Origin: Gemmatimonadota bacterium
Lineage (GTDB): Bacteria > Gemmatimonadota > Gemmatimonadetes > Palauibacterales > Palauibacteraceae
Assembly: GCA_029863105.1 (NCBI GenBank)
Contig: JAOTWC010000073.1
Span: 1-7,183 of the forward strand
DNA: 7,183 nucleotides
Direction: 5' to 3'
Within the stretch, counting starts at the first letter, position 1. Every line of letters starts with the position of its first letter. Below are positions 1 through 5,874 of this stretch, piece by piece. The position numbers were made by a program, and so were the translations under genes. The notes beneath the pieces are model-generated. The model was not told the origin of the DNA. It did not search any database and worked only from the letters and a program-made list of their open reading frames with translations.

Positions 1-248
1 TGGCCAATACGGCGGCATCGCAGGCGGGCGTCGAGTCCGAAGTCAGCCGGTACATCGCGGTACCCGGTCAGGCCACCTCGTATCTGACCGGCAGCCTGTT
101 GATCCAGGAACTGCGTCGGCACGCGGAGGAAGCTCTGGCCGATCGGTTCGACATTCGCGAGTTCCACGATCTCGTCATCGAGGACGGAACGGTCACCCTG
201 TCCATGCTGAAGGCGAAGCTCGAGGCGTGGATCGAGGCGGCAAGGTAG
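1..248 (+). CDS. DUF885-family protein, C-terminal 81 codons (5' end outside window)
   Basis: The frame is open from the window edge (first full codon at 3) to a TAG at 246-248. The 81 visible residues carry the C-terminal signature I associate with DUF885 proteins. In order these are a SEVSRYIAVPGQATSYL block at about residues 12-28, a helix with an LRRHAEEAL-type sequence, then FDIREFHDLV, and a last amphipathic helix ending EAWIEAAR. DUF885 proteins are usually about 550-600 residues, often exported or lipid-anchored, and regarded as putative metal-dependent hydrolases of unknown substrate. The catalytic region would lie upstream, so activity cannot be judged here. It is convergent with the next gene on the other strand. 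The family call is fairly sure; the function is unknown. Confidence 0.85.
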   Translation, partial: ANTAASQAGVESEVSRYIAVPGQATSYLTGSLLIQELRRHAEEALADRFDIREFHDLVIEDGTVTLSMLKAKLEAWIEAAR

Positions 249-308
249 GCGCCACCCAACCAAATCGGCTCGCGCGTAGACTTCGGCCGGCTTGGAAGCA
301 CAGAAGGA

Positions 309-349
309 CGCGGGCGACCCACCCTTTTTTTGGGGCCGGGCCGCCCGCG
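309..349. terminator. GC-rich hairpin between convergent genes, possible bidirectional terminator
   Basis: Arms 309-320 (CGCGGGCGACCC) and 338-349 (GGGCCGCCCGCG) pair at 11 of 12 positions. The one mismatch, A317/C341, becomes a G-U wobble in the minus-strand transcript. Inside the loop, CCC 322-324 can pair with GGG around 332-335, leaving a run of seven T as the apical loop. It starts just past the stop of the minus-strand gene ending at 355 and about 60 bp past the stop at 248. There is no U-tract after either arm, so it is not a classic intrinsic terminator. Its placement between two convergent stops suggests a termination or 3'-end protection role (inference). Confidence 0.5.
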
Positions 350-354
350 GAACC

Positions 355-927
355 TCACAGTCCGACCTGGAGGCCGAGGCTGACTCCTCCGCTCTCGGCC
401 CTCACGATCGGCCTCGCCACGGAGACGTCCATCCACTGCTCGGTTTTGACGAGCAGGCCGACCAGCGCACCCGCTGCCGCACCCGCCAGCGCGCTCCCTG
501 CGATGATCGTGGCCTCGTGCCCCTCGCAGATGTCGAAGTTATCGATGCCCGTATGGCAATCGTCGTCGAGCGCGAGCGCCCCCACGATGCCCAGACCCAA
601 TCCGAAGCCGCCGCCGTACAGGGCACCCTTTCCGGGGTCCCCTTTCAGGCCACGGCTGATCTCGGCCCTCCAGATCCGGGCGCGATCGACGGCAACGATC
701 GGGCCGTCCATCGTGTCCATGTGAACCCACAGCGAATCGTGCTCGACCCTGTCGATATGCCCAACGAGGGTCTCTCCCGGCGCCGAGTGCGTGCTTCCGC
801 TCGCGCTGAGTCCGCCCACCGACAGCCGGACGCGCATGCCCGGATCCAGCTCGGCGGATTGTGCCGCCGCCTGCGGGATCGGTACGATCGCGAGAATCGC
901 GGCCGCGGCGATGAGTAGCCTGTTCAT
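355..927 (-). CDS. Small exported protein with two glycine/alanine-rich hydrophobic stretches
   Basis: The product is 190 residues and I do not recognise a named function. Residues 1-22 form a signal peptide (MNRLLIAAAAILAIV core, likely cut after the Ala run at 20-22, before Q23). Residues 28-90 look like a small beta domain, with GMRVRLS, a VGHIDRVEHDSLWV stretch and an IVAVDRARIWRAEIS stretch. Two Gly/Ala-rich hydrophobic segments follow at about 98-120 and 138-160. They are separated by an acidic loop carrying C124 and C134, which could form a disulfide. The C-terminus is again beta-like and ends in SLGLQVGL. The start at 927 is preferred over a longer in-frame start at 996: it has a G-rich ribosome-binding site at 935-940 and sits in an ATGA overlap with the preceding gene's stop. 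The two hydrophobic segments suggest membrane association in the envelope; the role is unknown. Confidence 0.8.
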   Translation of the reverse strand: MNRLLIAAAAILAIVPIPQAAAQSAELDPGMRVRLSVGGLSASGSTHSAPGETLVGHIDRVEHDSLWVHMDTMDGPIVAVDRARIWRAEISRGLKGDPGKGALYGGGFGLGLGIVGALALDDDCHTGIDNFDICEGHEATIIAGSALAGAAAGALVGLLVKTEQWMDVSVARPIVRAESGGVSLGLQVGL

Positions 928-1142
928 GATCCATCCCCCCTTCTCGTTATGTCGGACACTGCCTGAATCGCGAGGTCGACGAACCTGCGGAGCCACCCGC
1001 CGGAACGGCCCCTCCTGGTGAGCCTGATGGCCTGCAGGACTTCCTGCCGGCTCGCGTCCGGTTGCCGCTCCAGGAACTCGTCGATTGCGACATCGATGTC
1101 CTCGCTGAGCTCCCGTGTATGTCTTCCGTGTTTTGTAGCCAC
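924..1142 (-). CDS. Unrecognised 72-residue helical protein
   Basis: This is a small hypothetical gene whose family I do not recognise. Starting at GTG 1140-1142 it gives 72 residues. It has a charged N-terminus, a predicted acidic helix (ELSEDIDVAIDEFLERQ), a second helix (SRQEVLQAIRLTRRGR), and an amphipathic C-terminal helix (WLRRFVDLAIQAVSDITRR). It has no signal peptide and no clear membrane span, so it is probably cytoplasmic or membrane-peripheral. The GTG start is chosen because a perfect GAGGAGG lies 5 nt upstream; an in-frame ATG at 1158-1160 would add six residues. It starts 22 bp after the lipoprotein stop, and its TGA overlaps the next gene's ATG by 4 bp. This strongly suggests a real, co-translated gene despite its size. 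A regulatory or adaptor role is possible but unproven. Confidence 0.7.
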   Translation of the reverse strand: MATKHGRHTRELSEDIDVAIDEFLERQPDASRQEVLQAIRLTRRGRSGGWLRRFVDLAIQAVSDITRRGDGS

Positions 1143-1147
1143 CGGAT

Positions 1148-1154
1148 CCTCCTC
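1148..1154 (-). promoter_or_regulatory. Shine-Dalgarno site that decides a GTG start
   Basis: On the minus strand this reads GAGGAGG and sits 5 nt upstream of the GTG at 1140-1142. It lies downstream of the competing ATG at 1158-1160, so it can only serve the GTG. It falls in the short gap after the lipoprotein stop codon (1165-1167). Confidence 0.7.
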
Positions 1155-1164
1155 GCCCATGCGG

Positions 1165-1995
1165 CTAGTTGGAACGCAGCGCGATGTCACCTGCATTCGT
1201 GGAAAGCCTCAGGCTCGGTCCACCGTTTCCAAGCGTTCCGACCATCTGCCTGCCGTGCGGGCCGCCCGTGATGGAGAGCGGGAAGTCCGTGGTGATCGAG
1301 CCGCTGAGCGTCGCCCCCCAGACCTCTGCCCCCGCATTTCCCGGAATCCTCACGCTCACGTTTCCGTTGATTGCGGTGAACTCGAGATTTCGCCCCCATC
1401 CGGCGCCACCGATCGACGCGGTCACGTCCCCGAACGTGGTAGATCCCTCGGCCAGGCCCGCGGTCGAGACGTCGATATCCCCCGACACCGTCCGGGCGAA
1501 CACATCGCAGGAGACTCCGTCAGCCCTCACGTCGCCGTTGATCGTTCCACCCACGAACTCGGCGTCGGCAGGCACGTGGACGTCGAATTTCACCGTGACA
1601 TCGTTGTGGCGTGACGAAAGCTGGCCGTTGAGCGCCCCCGGGAGGCACTGATTCGCCGGCAGCCCCGGCACGTCCGGGTATACGGCACACACCGTCACGC
1701 GTCCGGCCGTCTCGACCACGTCGATCCTGACGGACGACGGATCGTCGTCTCTCCCCCGCTTGACCGCCGCCACCCGCACCTCGTTGCCGACGCCGGGAAG
1801 GATCCGCACGTTGCCATTGAGGTTCTTGATCTCGACGGTGCCGCCCGGCGCGAGCTGCCCGCTCCACTCGAAGGTCTCCGTGTCACCCGGACCGATCGGA
1901 TCGAGGGGGCCCGTCGAGTCGTCGCACCCGGCCAGGAATGCCGCGGCCCCCAGCAAGGTGACCGCCTGAAGCAGTGAGTTCGTTCTGTTCTTCAT
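1165..1995 (-). CDS. DUF4097-like beta-repeat lipoprotein
   Basis: The product is 276 residues. It opens with a lipoprotein signal peptide (residues 1-23) and a lipobox LAGC with C24 as the lipidated cysteine, so it should be anchored in the envelope facing outward. The mature part is a beta-strand repeat protein with recurring strand-turn units: LNGNVRI (59), INGDVRA (152), VSGDIDV (170), INGNVSV (209), LSGSITT (230) and NAGDIAL (267). This pattern is typical of the DUF4097 beta-helix family, which also includes LiaG-type proteins of the Firmicutes envelope-stress lia operon; the molecular role is unknown. Three further cysteines (103, 117, 163) could form disulfides. Asp at +2 and +3 after the lipid cysteine would favour inner-membrane retention under E. 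coli Lol rules, which may not apply here. The start has a GGAGGT ribosome-binding site at 2001-2006. It is first in a three-gene operon and divergent from the BTAD regulator. Confidence 0.85.
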   Translation of the reverse strand: MKNRTNSLLQAVTLLGAAAFLAGCDDSTGPLDPIGPGDTETFEWSGQLAPGGTVEIKNLNGNVRILPGVGNEVRVAAVKRGRDDDPSSVRIDVVETAGRVTVCAVYPDVPGLPANQCLPGALNGQLSSRHNDVTVKFDVHVPADAEFVGGTINGDVRADGVSCDVFARTVSGDIDVSTAGLAEGSTTFGDVTASIGGAGWGRNLEFTAINGNVSVRIPGNAGAEVWGATLSGSITTDFPLSITGGPHGRQMVGTLGNGGPSLRLSTNAGDIALRSN

Positions 1996-2018
1996 GATCC
2001 ACCTCCGTACCTGGTTTG

Positions 2019-2074
2019 GCCGCGCCGGGCGCCGGCGGCTGCCCGCCGAAATTGCCCGCCGCCACGGGCGCGGC
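2019..2074. repeat. 8-bp inverted repeat, GCCGCGCC / GGCGCGGC
   Basis: The arms are at 2019-2026 and 2067-2074 and match perfectly over 8 bp with a 40-bp spacer. They bracket the direct repeat at 2040-2061. In such GC-rich sequence an 8-bp match can arise by chance. Its location in a divergent control region is the only reason to note it as a possible binding site or RNA stem. Confidence 0.3.
2040..2061. repeat. Direct repeat TGCCCGCCG x2, candidate operator
   Basis: Two identical 9-bp copies, at 2040-2048 and 2053-2061, have a 13-bp period and are separated by AAAT. SARP/BTAD regulators are known to bind short direct repeats near promoters, usually with periods close to 11 or 22 bp, so the 13-bp period is not a perfect fit. 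The site lies between the regulator gene and the divergent operon and could serve autoregulation (inference). Confidence 0.35.
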
Positions 2075-2149
2075 TACGTTCTGACCTGGACGCTAGGTGG
2101 GCTTCATCTCACCGATGTCTCGCTGCCGTCATATCGTGGGTTACGCCTG

Positions 2150-2176
2150 ATGAACCTTCGATCGCCAGTCCCATGA
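2150..2176 (+). CDS. Possible 8-codon leader peptide coupled to the BTAD regulator
   Basis: ATG at 2150 reads MNLRSPVP and stops at TGA 2174-2176, which overlaps the regulator's ATG at 2173 as ATGA. The regulator itself has no visible Shine-Dalgarno site (only CGATCGCCAGTCCC lies ahead of it). Translation of this short frame followed by re-initiation would therefore explain how the large gene is started. A weak GTGGG lies at 2137-2140. The same frame is open further upstream, back to 1994, but nothing supports a longer protein. It may also be a chance overlap. Confidence 0.35.
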   Translation: MNLRSPVP

Positions 2177-4683
2177 TCACGTTCCGGAGTCTCGGTTCTG
2201 TGGAGTTGAAGGGCTCCGACGGCAACGATCTCCAGTCCATCCTTGCGCGCCCCAAACTCCTCGGTCTGCTGTCGTACCTCGTGGCCGCCTCGCCGAGCGG
2301 CTTTCGGCGCCGCGATACGCTCATGAACCTGTTCTGGGCCGAGACGGAACCGTCCCGCGCCCGGAGTGCCCTGCGGCAGTCCCTCTACTACCTCCGGCAG
2401 TCGCTCGGGAACTCGGTGTTGATCGGGCGCGGCGAGGACGAAGTGGCGATCGATCCGGAGCAGTTGTGGTGCGACGTCACCGAGTTCGAGACGGCGCTGG
2501 CCGACGGGAACCTCGAACGGGCCGTCGAGCTGTATCGCGGTGACCTGCTGGCCGGGCTGTTCATTTCGGGAGCGCCGGAGTACGAGGGCTGGCTGGAGCA
2601 GCGCCGCGACGATCTCCGCCGGAAGGCGTGCGCGGCAGCGTGGGGGTTGGCGGATCAGGCGGAGGCGGACGGGAATTCTTCGGCGGGACATTGGGCCCGC
2701 CGTGCCACGGAACTCGCGCCGTTCGACGAAAAGCTCGCCGCGCAGGCCATCGGCCTGCTGGATCGCACCGGGGACCGGGCCGGAGCCATCCGCCTGTACG
2801 AGGCGTTTGCGCAGCGGCTCGAGGACGAGCTGGATCTCCAACCGTCCCCCGAAACGCAGGCCCTGATCGACGAAATTCGCGCGCGGAGCGAAGTTCTTCC
2901 GGCACGCGTCCCCTCGGAGGCGCTCGTTGCCGCCGTTCCCGCCGCGGTCGACCTGGCCGAGTTGCGGCCGGACACGGTTCGGTTGCCCGCCCGCCGCTTG
3001 TCCCGCAGCGCCGGGTTCCGGCTCGGGCTGCTTGTCGGAATCGGCGTAATGGCTGCGCTCGGCCTGGTCTGGCCCTTCGGCTCCGAGCCCCCGGTGCTGG
3101 ATCCGCACCGGGCCGTCGTGGCGGTGTTTGACAACGAAACGGGCAGCGCGGACCTGGATCCGGTCGGCCGCATGGCCGCCGACTGGATCACGCAGGGGCT
3201 CGACGCGTCGGGCGTGGTGAACGTCGTCCCCAGCACGATCAACCTGGCGTCCCGAGACGATTTCACCGACAGGGAGAACTCCGGAACGAGCGGGGCGATG
3301 AGTCTGGCCAAGGCAACCGGAGCCGGCGTGATCGTGGCGGGGTCCTACTATCGCCGCGGGGATTCCGTCGAATTTCAGGCCCAGATCATCGACGCACGGG
3401 ACGGCAGCCTGCTGAGTTCGGTGGCGCCGACCGGAGGACCGCTCAGCGATCCCGGAGCCGCGGTCGACTCTGTTCAGCGCGCCGTTGTCGGCACCATGGC
3501 CGTGCTGCTCACACCGGGCCTCGCGGCGTCAGCGGACTTGCGCCGGCCGCCGTCGCTGGAGTCTTACCGGGAGTACCTGGAGGGCGTTCGCACCTTCCGC
3601 AGCCCGCAGCGCCAGCGGGAGGCGCTGGCGTACTTCTATCGGGCGATCGAGCTGGACTCGTCGTTCGTCACGCCCCGCTTCTACATCGTCTGGGCTCACG
3701 GGAACCTGGGCGAGCGGGCCGCTGCCGATTCCAACGCGCAGTTGCTCGCCGCCCGGCGTCCGGAGCTCACCGAGTATCAGCGCAACACGCTCGACTGGCA
3801 GCTGGCAACCATGCGGGGCGACCAGATGGCCGCGCTGGAGGCTGCACGGGCCCGGGGCGGGCTCGATCTCGGGGTGCAGGCACTCAGGGTGAACCGGCCT
3901 CGGGAGGCGGTCGAGGCGCTGACTGCCGGGCAGGACATCTGGGAATGGTACTTTCACTGGCTTACGCTGTTCGAAGCCCATCATCTGCTCGGTGATTTCG
4001 AGCTGGAGCTCGCCGAAGTGCGCAGGGGCCGCGAGAAGTATCCCGAGCGGATGCGGATGCTGGCGGCCGAACTCCGAGTCCTGGCCTCGCTCGGCCGGGT
4101 TGCCGACGTCGAGCGGGGCATCGATGCGAGCCTGCTCCTGCCCGCCGAGGGCGATTACCTGTCGTCTCAGTTGATGGGTGAAACGGCGGCCGAGTTTCGC
4201 GCGCACGGTTTTCGTCAGGCGTCTGTCGACCTGGCGGACCGTGCCGTACGGTGGTTTCTCTCCCGCCCTGCCGAGGAGATGACGACCCGCGAGCATCGTT
4301 ACGGGCTGGCGCTTGCCTACTATCAGAAGGAGGCGTGGCCGGAGGCCCGGCGGCTGTTCGAGGAGCTGGCCTCCGAGACGCCCGGTGATGTGAACGTCCA
4401 CGGGTTCCTGGGCGTCCTGGCGGCCAGGCGAGGAGATCGGGCCGAGGCGCTTCGCATCAGCCAGGCGCTGAAAGGCCTGGCCGCACCCGGCGACTTCGGC
4501 CGCGAGACGTACTGGCAGGCCTGTATCGCCGCACTGCTGGGTTACACGGAGCGGGCCACTGTCCTGCTGCGCCAGGCGTACGCGGAAGGGCGCGCGTTCA
4601 CGATCCTCGTCCACCGCGACATGGACCTCGAGCCCCTGCACGGCTATCCGCCGTTCGAGGCGTTTCTCGAACCGAAGGGCTAG
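2173..4683 (+). CDS. Membrane-anchored BTAD (SARP-like) transcriptional regulator with C-terminal TPRs
   Basis: The product is 836 residues. Residues 1-90 are a winged-helix DNA-binding domain of the OmpR/SARP type (opening MITFRSLGSVELKG, then RPKLLGLLSYLV and a recognition-helix region around SRARSALRQSLYYLRQSLG). Residues about 98-240 are the bacterial transcriptional activator domain (BTAD) with a helical-repeat pattern. One transmembrane helix lies at about 281-300, preceded by basic residues (ARRLSR), so the N-terminal half should be cytoplasmic and the rest extracytoplasmic. Residues 313-445 begin AVVAVFDNETG and resemble the TolB/FlgO-like alpha-beta domain found in similar regulators. 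Residues about 460-836 are TPR-like helix pairs ending VHRDMDLEPLHGYPPFEAF. This architecture recalls CadC/ToxR one-component membrane sensors. The start is fixed by the family's typical N-terminus, although no ribosome-binding site is visible. Likely targets are itself and the divergent lipoprotein operon (inference); the ligand is unknown. Confidence 0.9.
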   Translation: MITFRSLGSVELKGSDGNDLQSILARPKLLGLLSYLVAASPSGFRRRDTLMNLFWAETEPSRARSALRQSLYYLRQSLGNSVLIGRGEDEVAIDPEQLWCDVTEFETALADGNLERAVELYRGDLLAGLFISGAPEYEGWLEQRRDDLRRKACAAAWGLADQAEADGNSSAGHWARRATELAPFDEKLAAQAIGLLDRTGDRAGAIRLYEAFAQRLEDELDLQPSPETQALIDEIRARSEVLPARVPSEALVAAVPAAVDLAELRPDTVRLPARRLSRSAGFRLGLLVGIGVMAALGLVWPFGSEPPVLDPHRAVVAVFDNETGSADLDPVGRMAADWITQGLDASGVVNVVPSTINLASRDDFTDRENSGTSGAMSLAKATGAGVIVAGSYYRRGDSVEFQAQIIDARDGSLLSSVAPTGGPLSDPGAAVDSVQRAVVGTMAVLLTPGLAASADLRRPPSLESYREYLEGVRTFRSPQRQREALAYFYRAIELDSSFVTPRFYIVWAHGNLGERAAADSNAQLLAARRPELTEYQRNTLDWQLATMRGDQMAALEAARARGGLDLGVQALRVNRPREAVEALTAGQDIWEWYFHWLTLFEAHHLLGDFELELAEVRRGREKYPERMRMLAAELRVLASLGRVADVERGIDASLLLPAEGDYLSSQLMGETAAEFRAHGFRQASVDLADRAVRWFLSRPAEEMTTREHRYGLALAYYQKEAWPEARRLFEELASETPGDVNVHGFLGVLAARRGDRAEALRISQALKGLAAPGDFGRETYWQACIAALLGYTERATVLLRQAYAEGRAFTILVHRDMDLEPLHGYPPFEAFLEPKG

Positions 4684-4707
4684 TCGTGCCGACCGTGGCC
4701 TTCTTTG

Positions 4708-5874
4708 TCAGCCGCCGGGCTCCAACGTTCTGCGACGATCACGATGTGCGTATCTGCGCCCGCGTTCGTCCTTCGGCCGCTTCGACTTGAAGGATGCCGG
4801 CAGAGCTTCAAGCGCCAGGAAAGCGTCCACCACGGCGGGGTCGAATTGGCTCCCCCGTCCCCGGATGATCTCCTCGAGGGCCGCTTCAGCCGTCCTGGCT
4901 GATTTGTAGGTGCGGATGCTGGTGATCGTATCGAACGTGTCCGCCACGGAGACGATGCGACCGCTCAGCGGAATGTCCTCGCCGACGAGCCCCAGCGGGT
5001 ACCCGAGGCCGTCCCAGCGCTCGTGGTGGCTCGCGCAGATCTCCCGAGCCATCACCAGCAGCGGATTGCCGGTGCCTGACAGAATCGTGGCACCGGCCGT
5101 CGTGTGGGACCGCATGACCTCCCACTCCGTTTCGTCGAGCCGATCGTTGCTCAACAGAATCGAATCCGGGATGCCGATCTTGCCGAGGTCATGGAGACAG
5201 GCAGCAAGGCGCAATAGCGTCACCGTCCTGTTGTCGAGACCCAGGCCCATACCGATCATTGCCGCCAGGTCGCCGACTCGCGCCGCGTGGGCACCGGTCA
5301 TGTCGTCACGGTATTCTGCGGCAAGGGCCAGGCGCTGTACGATCTCGAGTTGCGCAGTTTCCAACTCTCTGGTTCGTTCGAGGATCCGAAGCTCGAGCAG
5401 CTCGCTGTGCTGCCGCACGTCTTCGTGCAACTGTCTCGTTTCGAGCATGTTCTCGATACGCAACAGAAGTTCGAGCGGTCGGAAGGGTTTCAACACGAAA
5501 TCCGTGGCGCCGGCAGCCAGGGCTCGCGTCTGAGCGGACTCGCTGATGTCGCCTGTCAGAACGAGGATGGGCAGGAACGTCTCTCCGCGGGTCTTTTCAC
5601 GAAGTGCCTGCAGGATGGAGAATCCGTCTCGCTCGGGCATATGCAGATCCAGAAGAACCAGGTCCGGCTCGAAGCTGTCGAACAGGTCCTCGACGCCGGC
5701 AGGGTCATCCGTGCACAGCACATTCCAATACCCTGATCTGGTCAGGATCTTATCGAGCAGTCGGAGGTTCGTCTGCTCGTCATCAACGATCAGAAACCGT
5801 GCGTTCGGATTGCGGACAGCCGTTCCGTCGGTCTGACCGTTGGCACCCCCGGCCACTCCTTCCCGACTAGACAT
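4708..5874 (-). CDS. REC-HD-GYP response regulator, predicted cyclic di-GMP phosphodiesterase (RpfG-like)
   Basis: The product is 388 residues and cytoplasmic. The receiver domain spans about 26-145 with acidic pair D31/D32, phospho-acceptor D76 (LVLLDLHMP), T107 and K129 (LKPF). A coiled-coil linker at about 145-185 leads into the HD-GYP domain (about 180-360). That domain has H196 in TGAHAARV, H228-D229 in HDLGKIGIPD, H257, H283-H284 in HHERWDGLGYP, and D312 in VAD, so the metal ligands and the GYP motif are intact. The family hydrolyses cyclic di-GMP to pGpG or GMP, with activity gated by phosphorylation. An Arg/Lys-rich tail follows at 363-382. The start at 5874 is chosen because it overlaps the kinase stop by 8 bp; an ATG at 5904 would push the start further into the kinase gene. 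The kinase upstream is the obvious phosphodonor. The gene ends 24 bp from the convergent BTAD gene. Confidence 0.9.
   Translation of the reverse strand: MSSREGVAGGANGQTDGTAVRNPNARFLIVDDEQTNLRLLDKILTRSGYWNVLCTDDPAGVEDLFDSFEPDLVLLDLHMPERDGFSILQALREKTRGETFLPILVLTGDISESAQTRALAAGATDFVLKPFRPLELLLRIENMLETRQLHEDVRQHSELLELRILERTRELETAQLEIVQRLALAAEYRDDMTGAHAARVGDLAAMIGMGLGLDNRTVTLLRLAACLHDLGKIGIPDSILLSNDRLDETEWEVMRSHTTAGATILSGTGNPLLVMAREICASHHERWDGLGYPLGLVGEDIPLSGRIVSVADTFDTITSIRTYKSARTAEAALEEIIRGRGSQFDPAVVDAFLALEALPASFKSKRPKDERGRRYAHRDRRRTLEPGG

Larger units (their letters stand above)
1996..2172. promoter_or_regulatory. Divergent control region between lipoprotein operon and BTAD regulator
   Basis: These 177 bp separate two divergent genes and must hold both promoters. 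The left half is very GC-rich and contains an inverted repeat and a tandem repeat, listed separately. The right half is less GC-rich and contains a short reading frame that runs into the regulator start. I could not find convincing -35/-10 pairs for either direction. Confidence 0.6.

Noticed and set aside
1169..1651. Plus-strand open frames across the lipoprotein gene (also 1018-1614 and 292-918)
   Set aside because: They lie opposite genes with clear signal peptides, ribosome-binding sites and repeat motifs, and their products are proline/arginine-rich without domains.
1996..2172. Sigma-70 or ECF promoter boxes, for example TATCGT near 2132 and GAAC on the minus strand near 2078
   Set aside because: No partner element at proper spacing, so the matches are no better than chance.
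1994..2176. 60-codon frame across the divergent promoter region
   Set aside because: Its first ATG overlaps the lipoprotein start codon antisense and the peptide is Arg-rich. Only the last 8 codons, from ATG 2150, have a plausible role as a leader.
2104..3108. 334-codon open frame antisense to the BTAD regulator
   Set aside because: High-GC sequence leaves long open antisense frames. The translation is low-complexity and Arg/Gly/Gln-rich with no domain, and the sense strand has clear domain homology.
3529..4641. 370-codon open frame antisense to the TPR region
   Set aside because: Same codon-bias shadow effect; no recognisable motif and no ribosome-binding context.
5287..5736. 149-codon plus-strand frame inside the HD-GYP gene
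   Set aside because: Shadow of the REC and linker coding sequence; no homology signal of its own.
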